64,000 nucleotides of DNA, taken from Halonotius roseus. GTDB taxonomy: Archaea; Halobacteriota; Halobacteria; Halobacteriales; Haloferacaceae. Positions 7,474 through 15,520 of this stretch are shown in pieces. Both the position numbers and the translations under genes were made by a program. Position 1 is the first letter of the stretch. Each line of letters opens with the position of its first letter. Below the pieces are notes generated by a model. That model had not been told where the DNA came from. It worked only from the letters and a program-made list of their open reading frames with translations, and made no database searches. Location: contig NZ_SESI01000002.1 in the NCBI RefSeq assembly GCF_006861655.1, forward strand, positions 310,001 to 374,000, written 5' to 3'.

Positions 7474-9372
7474 TTATTCCAGCGGAGCGGTACTCGACAG
7501 CGATTCGTCGAGGTCAGCGTCGGCCATCTTCTCGACCAGCAGATCGATCACCGACTCACGCCGTCCTTTGACAAACTTGATCGAGCCGACGACGAGGTGG
7601 CCGCCACCAGAGACACCGGAGCCGGGTAGTTCCTCGTTGAGCTCGGTCACCATCTCCGGGATATCGAGCCGGACGCCGTCGGATCGAAGGACGGCGAAAT
7701 CCGGCCCGTAGCCGATCGTGATCACGGGCTCGCCGGTTTCGGTGACCTTCCGGTCGTGGAGGTTGCCGGTCGTCTTCCCCGGCGCGGGGTAGGTAAACCG
7801 GTGGGCGAAGTTGTCGAGATCGATGCGGTAGAGATGGGCCTCGGAGTCGAGTCGTTCGTGTTCGACGTGCGGCTCAAGGGCGTCGAGTTGGCGTTCCACA
7901 TCGCGTTCGGCGCGCTCGGCGAGGAACTCGATGAGGCGTTCGTGGCGTTCGGAGTCGTCACAGCCCACGTCAAGCACGTCGTTGACGAGGGTTTTGCCCT
8001 CGCTGTAGCGCAGCCAGTGGGCGGCGTAATCGAGGGCCTCGCCGATGGCTTCGAGATCGTCGCGGTCGTAGCCGGCCTCGTTGGCCTGGAAGACAAACCG
8101 CGGCATCACGTCGGCTTTCGAGCGATCCGAGAGCCCGGCGACCGCCGGCACGTGTTCGACATCGTCGCTGATCGAGGGGTCGATCAGCCGGGCGAGTTCG
8201 ACCGACATCATCCCGGTCGTGATCCGGTAATCCTCGCCGTAGAGATAGGGGTTGATGTGGGCGTCCAGCAGCGGGTCAACCGCCTCCGGATCAGGATGGT
8301 GGTGGTCGAGGACGACAATCGGGATGTCGTAGTGAGCGAGGTTCCGGTAGGCCGGCACGTCCTCCTCGGTCGAGCCGTTATCGAGCATGACCAGAAGCGG
8401 GAGCTTCTGGCCGTGTCGATCCTGGCCCTCAAGAGCGAAGTTGAGATCCCGCGTCACATCCTCCATCTCGTAGTAGGGTGCCTTGCTCGGCAGGCGTTTA
8501 CAAAGGTGTTCGGGCGCGTCGGGATCGGCGTGTACCTCGGTGATGAAGTTCTCCAAGGCGAGCTGCAGCGGCGTCGCCCCACACATCCCGTCACCATCGG
8601 CGTGGTGTCGGATCCGGATCGGCCGGCCCTCAAGGACGGTCTGCCGCAGACGTTCGGCAAGGTCAACGAGGTCGTCGAAGATCGGCTCGAAGGCGGGCCA
8701 CTCGACCAGCGGCTCGATGTCGGCCGGCGTCGCCCGCTCCGAGAGGGCGGCATCGATCGAGCCGTTTGCGTCGGCGGCCGTCTCGCCGTCGAGAATCGTC
8801 AGCGAGTCGATCTCCACCTGCCGCACGTCATCGTGAAGCTCGACCGCGCCGGTGATCCGGACGACATCGTCGATCTCGGCGTCGGGGTACGCCCGAACGC
8901 CGGCCTCCTCGAAGGCCGCGCCGCTGACGATCCCGGTGCCGTCGGCGACCTCGAAGATGGTCGGCCCGCCGGTCTGTTTGATCTGGACGAGCCGGCCCTC
9001 GATGGTGACCGTCTCGCCGGTCGCAAGCTCGTCGATCGGTGTGATATCCGGCTCGTGGTCGCGGAGCTCGGTTCGGTAGTCGTCGAACCCGGGGAGATCA
9101 AAGGCGATATCGCCGTTTTCCTTTGCGGAATCAAGGGTGACGACAAGGCGGTCGCCCACGTCGTAGGAGCGATCGAGATTTGACTCATGGATCAACCCCG
9201 AGACGTTATCCGAGATATCGACGAAGACGCCGTAGTCGACGACGCCGTTGACGACAGCGTGGTAATGTTCGCCCGATGAGACATCGGTGGTCGTGCAGTC
9301 AGGGGCGAGATCGTAGACGACGGGACGCGAATCGTCCCGAACGCCGGAATCCCCGGCGGAATCATCAGCCAT
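7474..9372 (-). CDS. RecJ-like DHH-family phosphoesterase/exonuclease with N-terminal S1 and OB domains
   Basis: 632 aa. The S1 RNA-binding domain is at residues ~32-90 (GVVDYGVFVDISDNVSGLIH), an OB-fold at ~120-200 (TVTIEGRLVQIKQTGGPTIFEV), then a DHH core: HHADGDGMCG (motif I), VMLDNGS (II), VVLDHHHPDP (III, the DHH motif) and AGLSDRS (IV). The DHHA1-type tail ends with SGVSGGGHLVVGS. All metal-ligand motifs are present, so activity is expected. Archaeal members of this group are described as RecJ/GAN-like nucleases linked to replication and repair; whether this one prefers DNA or RNA cannot be told. A TATA-like GCTTAA lies ~25 nt upstream of the start. Confidence 0.88.
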   Translation of the reverse strand: MADDSAGDSGVRDDSRPVVYDLAPDCTTTDVSSGEHYHAVVNGVVDYGVFVDISDNVSGLIHESNLDRSYDVGDRLVVTLDSAKENGDIAFDLPGFDDYRTELRDHEPDITPIDELATGETVTIEGRLVQIKQTGGPTIFEVADGTGIVSGAAFEEAGVRAYPDAEIDDVVRITGAVELHDDVRQVEIDSLTILDGETAADANGSIDAALSERATPADIEPLVEWPAFEPIFDDLVDLAERLRQTVLEGRPIRIRHHADGDGMCGATPLQLALENFITEVHADPDAPEHLCKRLPSKAPYYEMEDVTRDLNFALEGQDRHGQKLPLLVMLDNGSTEEDVPAYRNLAHYDIPIVVLDHHHPDPEAVDPLLDAHINPYLYGEDYRITTGMMSVELARLIDPSISDDVEHVPAVAGLSDRSKADVMPRFVFQANEAGYDRDDLEAIGEALDYAAHWLRYSEGKTLVNDVLDVGCDDSERHERLIEFLAERAERDVERQLDALEPHVEHERLDSEAHLYRIDLDNFAHRFTYPAPGKTTGNLHDRKVTETGEPVITIGYGPDFAVLRSDGVRLDIPEMVTELNEELPGSGVSGGGHLVVGSIKFVKGRRESVIDLLVEKMADADLDESLSSTAPLE

Positions 9373-9463
9373 ATACGCCCGCTATGAGCGACCGACGTGT
9401 TAAGCTTGTTATCTCCGCTCGCCGGGGCTTTCGGAACGCTTAGATGGCCGCCGGGCCGAGAGG

Positions 9464-9988
9464 ATGGCAATGCGGCTGTTCCGTTCGAGTGAGATCCTCG
9501 GCATCGCCCGTGAGACCTTGGAGTTCGCACTCGAAGCCAGCGAGGCGACCCACCCCAACGAGTATATGGGCCTCCTTCGGGGCGAGGACGCCCGCAAGTT
9601 CGATCTCGAACGGCGCGGCCAGGTGATCACCGACGTGTTGGTGATCCCCGGCACCAAATCCGACCCCCGGAGTGCGACGGTCAAATCCAATATGATCCCC
9701 AACGATCGCAAAGCCGTCGGCTCGGTGCACTCCCATCCGAACGGCGTGTTGCGACCGAGCGACGCGGATCTGAAAACGTTCCACAAGGGCAACGCCCACA
9801 TTATCATCGGCTCACCCTATGGCTGGCGCGACTGGAAGGCCTTCGACAGCAATGGCGACCCCCGATCACTCGACGTGCTCGATGTCGACCTCCCAGAAGA
9901 GCAGTTCTTTGATTTTACACAAGCGGATATCGACGCCGAACTACGGGCTGAGGGCCGCGACCCCGGCAGCGAGGAGCCCGACCGATGA
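9464..9988 (+). CDS. JAMM/MPN (JAB) metalloprotease, possible desampylase-type
   Basis: 174 aa. The JAMM zinc site is complete: a Glu in [11 protein letters not shown] near residue 31, then [15 protein letters not shown] near residue 88 (HxHPx5PSx2D). Archaeal JAMM proteases remove ubiquitin-like SAMPs from targets, and one haloarchaeal member (HvJAMM1) is characterised; specificity of this one is inferred only. Two in-frame ATGs (9464 and 9470) are possible starts. The stop overlaps the next gene by four bases (ATGA), implying coupled translation with RibL. Confidence 0.88.
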   Translation: MAMRLFRSSEILGIARETLEFALEASEATHPNEYMGLLRGEDARKFDLERRGQVITDVLVIPGTKSDPRSATVKSNMIPNDRKAVGSVHSHPNGVLRPSDADLKTFHKGNAHIIIGSPYGWRDWKAFDSNGDPRSLDVLDVDLPEEQFFDFTQADIDAELRAEGRDPGSEEPDR

Positions 9989-10422
9989 CCGCGCCGACAC
10001 GCGCAGTCGCCCAGGGCACCTTCGACCTCCTGCATCCGGGCCATATCCACTACCTGGAGGAGGCCGCGACCTACGCCGATGAACTCCACGTCATCGTCGC
10101 CCGGCGGGCCAACATCACCCACAAGGAGCCGCCGATCCTCTCGGATCGCCAGCGACGGGAGACGGTCGAAGCACTCGGCGTCGTCGACGAGGCCCACCGC
10201 GGCCATCCCGAGGACATCTTCGTGCCGATCGAGCGGATCGAACCCGACGTGATCGTCCTTGGTCACGACCAACACCACGATGCCGACGCCATCCGCGAGA
10301 CGCTGGCCGATCGTGGCGTCGACTGCCGGATCGAACGCGCAACTGCGCGGGAACCGACCCACGACGACGAACTCCTGTCGTCGGGGGCGATCATCGATCG
10401 AATTTTAGAGCGGCGCGGCTGA
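9985..10422 (+). CDS. ribL: Archaeal FAD synthetase (RibL), cytidylyltransferase family
   Basis: 145 aa. Transfers AMP (or CMP) to FMN to give FAD. The nucleotidyltransferase fold is marked by [17 protein letters not shown] near residue 11 and by VLGHDQHHD near residue 88. The C-terminal [14 protein letters not shown] corresponds to the ISSxxIR region of the superfamily. Size fits the archaeal RibL group rather than bacterial bifunctional RibF. It overlaps the JAMM gene by 4 bp. Confidence 0.87.
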   Translation: MTAPTRAVAQGTFDLLHPGHIHYLEEAATYADELHVIVARRANITHKEPPILSDRQRRETVEALGVVDEAHRGHPEDIFVPIERIEPDVIVLGHDQHHDADAIRETLADRGVDCRIERATAREPTHDDELLSSGAIIDRILERRG

Positions 10423-10468
10423 CAGCGACATCAGTCAGCTTTTATCGATCGCTGTCGGTCGATCCGGT

Positions 10469-10648
10469 ATGGGATTTGGAAGCTACGATGAGTCCGAGCA
10501 GAAAGACCAGGATGTTGATACCGACGACAGCGACGGGGTCGCCGTCCACGAAAACGACCACGACGGCGAGGTCTCCTTCGAGTCGGAGGCCGACACGGAC
10601 AACCTCATCGAGCAGCTCTCGGAGATTAAAGACGACACCGACGAATAG
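10469..10648 (+). CDS. Small acidic haloarchaeal protein (DUF5786-like)
   Basis: 59 aa, beginning MGFGSYDESEQ and continuing with an Asp-rich stretch and GVAVHENDHDGEVSFE, then an amphipathic helix ending LIEQLSEIKDDTDE. This matches the small haloarchaeal family I remember as DUF5786; function unknown. A TATA-like CTTTTATCG at 10439-10447 lies 22-30 nt before the ATG and supports a leaderless start. Confidence 0.8.
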   Translation: MGFGSYDESEQKDQDVDTDDSDGVAVHENDHDGEVSFESEADTDNLIEQLSEIKDDTDE

Positions 10649-10719
10649 CGTCGACACCGCAACGGGATGGTTTTCCGATCGACTCGTAACAGGAATCCGA
10701 CTCAGCCCGCGGAAGGATT

Positions 10720-11163
10720 ATGCGGGCCGCCGGCAAAGCCGCGACTGTGACCGACGGCGATCCGGGGGCGGGCGAACCACCCAACGAGGCGGTTCCGCAG
10801 CGTCGGGCAGCGAAACGCGATCTCGCGCTCACACTGATCGAGCATCTCGAAGCCGACGAGCTGCCGCTGTCGGCGGTGATCGATCGGATCGAAACAGTCA
10901 CCACGAGCCCGTCGCTGACCCGCGAGATCCTCGATACCGCGGAAAAGCGGGGCCTCATCGAGCGCGAGGAGGGCCGGATTCGGGTGCGGCGCGGCGGGAG
11001 TTTCGTTCGTTTCGAGCAGCAGGTCGTCGCCCGCGACGGCGAGTTCACGTGTCAGCGGTGTGGCGCGGGGCTCTCGACAGGCCATTTCATCAGCTTCGAG
11101 ACCGGTGAACTCGGGCCGTTCGGCTCCGACTGTGTTCGAAAAGTTGTCGGCCGCGACGACTAA
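10720..11163 (+). CDS. Conserved haloarchaeal protein with winged-helix-like and zinc-finger-like parts (DUF5830-like)
   Basis: 147 aa from the first ATG; a GTG at 10747 (VTDGDPG) is an equally good start because a TATA-like GGATTATG lies ~28 nt before it. Residues ~30-95 are helical and end in a wing-like EKRGLIEREEGRIRVRRGG. The C-terminal part has FTCQRCGAGLSTGHF and a later Cys in GSDCVRK, suggesting a Cys/His metal site. I believe this is the family annotated DUF5830 in haloarchaea, but this is memory, not a search. Role unknown; nucleic-acid binding is plausible. Confidence 0.7.
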   Translation: MRAAGKAATVTDGDPGAGEPPNEAVPQRRAAKRDLALTLIEHLEADELPLSAVIDRIETVTTSPSLTREILDTAEKRGLIEREEGRIRVRRGGSFVRFEQQVVARDGEFTCQRCGAGLSTGHFISFETGELGPFGSDCVRKVVGRDD

Positions 11164-11182
11164 GGCGGCAAGGCAGCGTCCG

Positions 11183-12424
11183 TTATCGGCCGCGCCGAAG
11201 CTCCTCGATCAGCGTCTCGATCAGCTCGTTTTGGCGAGCCAGCTGCTCTTCCTGTCGGTCGATCCGCTCGGCGAGTGTGGCGACTGTCTCGGCCAGCTCA
11301 CCCTCGTCGTCCGGGCCAGCGGATTCAAACGCCGACTCGGTGAACTCACCCGCCGCCGTCCCGTCGTTAGTCGCCGCGTCGACGCCGGGGGTCGACTCGG
11401 CACCGGCAGTCGGCTCGGTGTCGGTGGGGGGTGACTGGCTGTCGGTGGTAGTCGACCGGCTGTCGGCCGGCTGGCTGTCAGCCGGGGTCGACGACGCGTT
11501 CGCGCCGGCTGTGTGGGAGTCGCCACGGGTGGGCGATGGGTCGCTCCCGGTGGTCGAGGGCTCACTTCCGGTGGTCGACTGGTCGCTCCCGCCTTCCCCG
11601 AGCGACGCCGCCAGTGCCTCATCGCCGGCGGTCTCGCTTGCTGTCGAGCCCGAATCGGCATCGCTGTCCGCGTCGGCGTCGACCTCGGGTGGATCGGCAC
11701 CGAGCGGATCGAGCCCCCCACCGAAGTCGAGTTGATCGGCCGACGCCTCCGCATCGCTCGGGGCGTCAGGATCGTCGTCGGCCGCCTCGGCGACCTGTTC
11801 GCGCAGCGCGTCGATGCTGTCGACATCGTGGAACGCACAGACCGCATCGACAATTGCCTCCCGGACGGCGCGGGCATCGTCGCTGGGGATCTTGAATCGA
11901 TCCTGCCGGCCGTCGTGGGTGAGGACAACGGTGGTGGCGACACTCCCCTCCTCGAAGGTCACGTCGGTGAGCGACCCGTACTCGAAGGTCTCGAAGTCCT
12001 CGGTCCACACCGGCGCGCCGATATGTTTGACGACCTGCTTGCTGGTGATGATCAGCGTGATCTCGCTAAACCGGAACGTCTTCAGCACGCTTTCGCCGGG
12101 TTCGGTGACGCCGGCGGCGTTGATCACGCCGGCGAGGATCGGGAACAGCGCGTCGTCGACCCGGGAGGACGGCAGCGACAGCGTCTCGGTGCCGTCAAGG
12201 CCGTACTCCATGGTCAGCTTGGCCTTCCGGCGACCCTCCGATAGCGTCAGGCGTTCGGCCTCGTGGAGATACTCCTCGACGGCCTCGTCCGACAGCAGCC
12301 CCTCGGCACGATAGACGAGCGTCCGTGTCGGCGTGACGGCGAGGGTGTCGTCGCCGCCGAGATCGACCTCCGCGACCGCGGATTCATCCCCCAGTGCGGA
12401 TGTAAGCGCGTCGGGCAGACTCAT
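11183..12424 (-). CDS. Haloarchaeal protein with PH-like domain and long Ser/Thr/Asp-rich linker (DUF7115-like)
   Basis: 413 aa. Residues ~1-205 are a folded region; the part from LKTFRFSEITLIITSKQVV onward (FETFEYGSLTDVTFEEG...VVLTHDGRQDRFKIP) reads like a bacterial-type PH/YokE barrel. Residues ~235-370 are low complexity, rich in Asp, Ser, Thr and Pro with short SDPSPT/DSQ-type repeats. The final ~35 residues are a coiled coil (ETVATLAERIDRQEEQLARQ). Start ATG at 12422-12424, with a TATA-like GGATTTATGA on the minus strand at 12448-12457 giving leaderless spacing; the longer frame to 12652 would run into the tRNA. Function unknown. Confidence 0.75.
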   Translation of the reverse strand: MSLPDALTSALGDESAVAEVDLGGDDTLAVTPTRTLVYRAEGLLSDEAVEEYLHEAERLTLSEGRRKAKLTMEYGLDGTETLSLPSSRVDDALFPILAGVINAAGVTEPGESVLKTFRFSEITLIITSKQVVKHIGAPVWTEDFETFEYGSLTDVTFEEGSVATTVVLTHDGRQDRFKIPSDDARAVREAIVDAVCAFHDVDSIDALREQVAEAADDDPDAPSDAEASADQLDFGGGLDPLGADPPEVDADADSDADSGSTASETAGDEALAASLGEGGSDQSTTGSEPSTTGSDPSPTRGDSHTAGANASSTPADSQPADSRSTTTDSQSPPTDTEPTAGAESTPGVDAATNDGTAAGEFTESAFESAGPDDEGELAETVATLAERIDRQEEQLARQNELIETLIEELRRGR

Positions 12425-12619
12425 TGGTGTACGATGCCCGTGGTGGGTCATAAATCCGGCTGTCTCATCGGGTATAAAAGGTGGCCACCCATAGTGCAAC
12501 AGCGGCGCGGGGCGTGTGGGCGACGGAAAAATCGCCGGCCGTGAGACGGCTGGGGGTGGGACGGTGAGACCGCAGCAGATGAGAAGGTTAAAGAACCGGA
12601 TCAGGGTATATTGGGGTGC

Positions 12620-12770
12620 GGCCGGGTGGCTTAGCTGGACATAGCGCCGCACTCATAGGGTTACTGAGATTCGGTGCGGTACCGCCTTGGAAGCGTCCGC
12701 TCCCATGAGGCCTGCCGAGCCTCGTACCTGGGATATGCGGAGATCGTGGGTTCGGAGCCCACCCCGGCCA
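12620..12770 (+). tRNA. tRNA-Met (CAU), elongator, with ~77-nt intron
   Basis: Acceptor GGCCGGG (12620-12626) pairs with CCCGGCC (12763-12769), discriminator A at 12770. Anticodon stem CCGCA (12647-12651)/TGCGG (12736-12740), loop CTCATA then the 3' A. The T-arm is GTGGG-TTCGGAG-CCCAC. The intron (about 12658-12734) sits one base 3' of the anticodon, the canonical archaeal site. An intron of about 75 nt in elongator tRNA-Met is known in haloarchaea. CCA is not encoded. The exact splice points need the bulge-helix-bulge to be modelled. Confidence 0.93.
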
Positions 12771-12921
12771 TGATTTGATACCTGACGAGCAACAGCGAGG
12801 AGTGTTGAAAATCTGGACGGGACGGTGACGAGCCCGCTTGTGGCTCCCGTGAACGGAGTGAGCGGGAGGTCGATGCGCGCCGAGCGAGGCGTGCATCGGA
12901 AGTTCGAGCCCACCCCGGCCA
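12771..12921 (+). repeat. Hairpin-rich block ending in a copy of the tRNA-Met 3' end
   Basis: Downstream of tRNA-Met the tail TTCGAGCCCACCCCGGCCAT recurs at 12903-12922, one base shorter than the tRNA's own TTCGGAGCCC. Between them are two stems: CTCCCG/CGGGAG (12844-12849 with 12863-12868), enclosing GAACGGAGTGAG, and GATGCGCGCC/GGCGTGCATC (12872-12881 with 12888-12897). The same GAACGGAGTGAGCG block occurs by the tRNA-Gly array (60660) and, reverse-complemented, in the dispersed repeats. No gene seen. Confidence 0.7.
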
Positions 12922-13003
12922 TCATTCTACTGGACAACACAATCGATGACCGAGACACCTCTGGGCTGCTCGGTTCGAGGAATAGATCAGATAGCCGGTG
13001 CCG

Positions 13004-13198
13004 TCAGACCGGTCGGTCGCTACCGCTGGTGCCGAAGAGGTAGGTACCAACAGTTAACACCACCGCAGCGGCGAGCAGAACCCCATACGTTAGTAGCCCC
13101 TCTTGCCAGATCAGACCAGGGATAAAGAGCAGTACCCCGACAACGAACAGTACGATGCCGATCCCGGATTGATTCGGTATCTCCATACTGCCCGCCAC
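13004..13198 (-). CDS. Small two-helix membrane protein
   Basis: 64 aa (or 60 from the internal ATG at MEIPNQSG). Two hydrophobic helices, IGIVLFVVGVLLFIPGLI and LLTYGVLLAAAVVLTVGTYL, joined by a short WQEG turn, with polar ends. There is no recognisable family beyond small haloarchaeal membrane proteins. It follows, on the same strand and 61 bp away, a two-gene membrane protein unit. Could be a minor component of that unit or independent. Confidence 0.55.
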   Translation of the reverse strand: MAGSMEIPNQSGIGIVLFVVGVLLFIPGLIWQEGLLTYGVLLAAAVVLTVGTYLFGTSGSDRPV

Positions 13199-13259
13199 TC
13201 CGGACGCAACCGTCTTGAGCGTTCTGCTCCGTGTCGACCGACAGGATCGACGCGACGTT

Positions 13260-14183
13260 TCAGCTACCGGCAGCCGGTGTAATGACCGTCATCGCCCTGT
13301 CAGCGGCGGCAGGAACGAACACGTCGGTGTCGACCATCTTTTCTTCGCCGGACGCAACAGTGCCGACCGGACAGCTCCGGCTCGACAGCAACGTGTCACC
13401 GTCGTAGAACTCGATCTCCAGATCGATATCGATGGCCTCACCATCGTTGTCGATCGTGACCTCGGCCCGCCCCAGTTCGTCGTTGATGTCGACCACATCG
13501 TGTTCGACACCGCTGCTGTTGTAGAAGACCGGATCGGTGGCGGTGAAGTGATCGGCAGCATCGCCGAGATACCGGAACAGCCCCTCGCTGATCCGCTCGT
13601 AGTTGTCGTAGGCCGAGCTCTCCTCGTCAAGGATCGTTCCGATCGGGTTGAGATCAGCCCGAAGATCACTAGCGATACTCGACCGATTGCCAGGATTCGT
13701 CTTGAGCCGCTTGTACTCCGCGATAAACGGGTCGAACTGTTGGGGGAAATCGCCGTCGTAATGGGTGTGTAACGCCTGCAGTTCCGCATCAAAATTGAGC
13801 ATCGGCGGGAGAGAGGCCGACACCGGCACGGATGGAACCCACGGGAGCTCGGTATCGGTCGCAGGGGCGGTCTCGTCGGGCTGTTCCGGCGTCGTATCGA
13901 AGTAGCCAAGCGAGTCGAGCAACGCAGCGAATCCGGCACTAACGACGGTGATGATAAGCACACCGGCGGTCAACAGGTGAGAAACCGGCGGCTCGACCGG
14001 GCCGAGCTGAAACAGCGCGATAAACACACAGGTGACAGCACCGATGGTCAACAGGAACGAACCGAGATTCGGATCCTCGCCGGTCAGAAACTCGATCCCG
14101 GAGAGAAACGTGGCGTCCTCGGTGGATGCTGTGCTATCGGTGGAGGGTTCTGTGCTGTCGGTAGAGGGCTCTGGTGGACTCAT
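13260..14183 (-). CDS. Membrane protein of unknown function with C-terminal extracytoplasmic-like domain
   Basis: 307 aa. The N-terminus has short repeats of STDSTEPSTDSTAS, then two transmembrane helices (LGSFLLTIGAVTCVFIALF and LLTAGVLIITVVSAGFAALL). The remaining ~210 residues are soluble; the last ~90 (DVVDINDELGRAEVTIDNDG...CPVGTVASGEEKMVDTD) look like a beta-sandwich of the kind found in archaeal cell-surface proteins. Start ATG at 14181-14183 is one base after the stop of the 77-aa gene upstream, so the two form an operon. Function unknown. Confidence 0.7.
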   Translation of the reverse strand: MSPPEPSTDSTEPSTDSTASTEDATFLSGIEFLTGEDPNLGSFLLTIGAVTCVFIALFQLGPVEPPVSHLLTAGVLIITVVSAGFAALLDSLGYFDTTPEQPDETAPATDTELPWVPSVPVSASLPPMLNFDAELQALHTHYDGDFPQQFDPFIAEYKRLKTNPGNRSSIASDLRADLNPIGTILDEESSAYDNYERISEGLFRYLGDAADHFTATDPVFYNSSGVEHDVVDINDELGRAEVTIDNDGEAIDIDLEIEFYDGDTLLSSRSCPVGTVASGEEKMVDTDVFVPAAADRAMTVITPAAGS

Positions 14184-14184
14184 G

Positions 14185-14418
14185 TTAGTCAGTCTGTGGT
14201 GTGACGGTGGTGTTAGCGTCGATGGCACGCCGAAGTACCTGGACAAGGTGTGACACCCAGATACCGGCGGTAAACCCAAACAGGGTACCGACGGTGGTCA
14301 CCCGCACCGTGTATTCGAACGGCGAGAACGCGGCAAGAATACAGAGCCCGCCGAAGATGACCATCAGTACATACTGGACGCGGGTGTCGCTGTTCGCCTG
14401 GCGTATCTCACTAAGCAT
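14185..14418 (-). CDS. Small membrane protein, operon partner of the 307-aa membrane protein
   Basis: 77 aa with two predicted helices (VQYVLMVIFGGLCILAAFS and VTTVGTLFGFTAGIWVSHLV) and a basic/polar C-terminus. It is separated from the next gene by a single base and so is almost certainly co-transcribed. No known family recognised. Confidence 0.65.
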   Translation of the reverse strand: MLSEIRQANSDTRVQYVLMVIFGGLCILAAFSPFEYTVRVTTVGTLFGFTAGIWVSHLVQVLRRAIDANTTVTPQTD

Positions 14419-14487
14419 GGGTACACTAGAGAAGGTCGACAGCGGGTTAAACCCACTGTGTGGATTAGCGGGCGATGTGACCGCGCG

Positions 14488-15078
14488 TCACTCCCGGAGT
14501 AGCTCGGGCGGCTTCCGCTCACCCGCCGGCACAGCAATATCAAGCCAGTTCTCTTCGGGCGGGAGCGGGCAGGCGAAGGTATCGCTGTAGGCACAGAAGG
14601 GGTTGTAGGCGAGATTGAAATCTAGCGTGACGGTATCCCCGTTGGTCAGCTCCTCGTCAGGTTCAGTCTCCATGTACCGACCCTGATGGTAGCTCTGTTG
14701 GCCCGTCGTCTTGTCGCGGAACGGGATGAAGATCGTGTCGGTATCCTCGCCTTCCTGCTGGTAGCCCGCGAGCTGCTGGCGTTCATCGCGGAGCTCGAAC
14801 TCGAAGATGTAGGCGCGAAGATAGCGGATCGGCTGGCCCGCGGTCACGTCAAGTTCGATCGGTTCTGGGTTTCCGTAGACGCGAACCCGTGTCGGCACGC
14901 GGAACTCTGGCTTGGGCTCAAAGTACGACAGCCCCTCGAAATCGTCCCGGACTTCGGGCTGGATCGGCGACTGCGGGTGATCGGTGAAAAACTCGTCCTT
15001 GTCCGCCCGCATCTGCTTGATCTCGCTGACCCAGCGTTCATACTCCGCTTCGGCGTCGGTCGCTTCAGAATCGGTCAT
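14488..15078 (-). CDS. DUF1684 domain protein
   Basis: 196 aa. The family signature is clear: FIPFRDKTTGQQSYHQGRY near residue 115, LDFNLAYNPFCAYSDTF near 150 and CPLPPEENWLDIAVPAGER near 170. DUF1684 proteins are widespread single-domain proteins of unknown function. Two cysteines in the last conserved block are typical. It is a single gene, on the opposite strand to its upstream neighbour. Confidence 0.85.
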   Translation of the reverse strand: MTDSEATDAEAEYERWVSEIKQMRADKDEFFTDHPQSPIQPEVRDDFEGLSYFEPKPEFRVPTRVRVYGNPEPIELDVTAGQPIRYLRAYIFEFELRDERQQLAGYQQEGEDTDTIFIPFRDKTTGQQSYHQGRYMETEPDEELTNGDTVTLDFNLAYNPFCAYSDTFACPLPPEENWLDIAVPAGERKPPELLRE

Positions 15079-15168
15079 ACACCGGATTTGGGGCGAAGCT
15101 ACCTAACGGCGTTGCACCGCGGCGCGCATCGCTGTCGGCGATCGGTGGCCGACCCACAATCGAAGGGT

Positions 15169-15193
15169 CGTTACTGCCGGGGATCGAACCCGG
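15169..15193 (-). repeat. Orphan tRNA 3'-end fragment (T-arm plus acceptor-like tail)
   Basis: On the minus strand CCGGG-TTCGATC-CCCGG (15193 down to 15177) is a perfect 5-bp T-stem with a canonical 7-nt T-loop, followed by CAGTAACG. No matching acceptor 5' strand, D-arm or anticodon arm is present, because the upstream side is the start of the 106-aa gene. It is either a leftover tRNA end, as at the two complete tRNAs of this window, or a chance hairpin just before a start codon. Confidence 0.4.
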
Positions 15194-15196
15194 GGT

Positions 15197-15517
15197 ATGG
15201 CCGATCTCAACCCGATCGCAAAGCGGATTCACAACGTGACGCCCGACCCGGTGCGGCTGACGCTTGACGATGGCACCGAGGCCATCTTCGAGTTCGAGTG
15301 GACGGAGTTCTTCCAACAGGAGTTCCAGGCTGAGGGGAGCCGCAGCGACGATGACGCCAGCTACCGCCTGGTCTCCAGTGAGGACAACGAGGATGTGCTC
15401 GTCGGTCGCCAACGCGATGGCAACGAGGGCTGGGAGATGATCGGCGCGATCACCGCCGCCGAGGCGGCTGAGGCCGCCGACAGCGACGCCGACGCCGCAA
15501 ACACCGACGAGTCCTAG
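15197..15517 (+). CDS. Conserved haloarchaeal protein of unknown function
   Basis: 106 aa, acidic, starting MADLNPIAKRIHNVTPDPVRLTLDDGTEA. The core (residues ~5-85) alternates beta-type stretches (VRLTLDDG, IFEFEWTEF, YRLVSSED, WEMIGAI) and resembles a small barrel. The last ~20 residues are Ala/Asp low complexity. I do not recognise a named family. Start chosen at the ATG three bases after the hairpin at 15177-15193. Confidence 0.7.
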   Translation: MADLNPIAKRIHNVTPDPVRLTLDDGTEAIFEFEWTEFFQQEFQAEGSRSDDDASYRLVSSEDNEDVLVGRQRDGNEGWEMIGAITAAEAAEAADSDADAANTDES

Positions 15518-15520
15518 CTG

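Noticed and set aside
12621-12770. Open frames across tRNA-Met
   Set aside because: The tRNA exons and intron explain the sequence fully.
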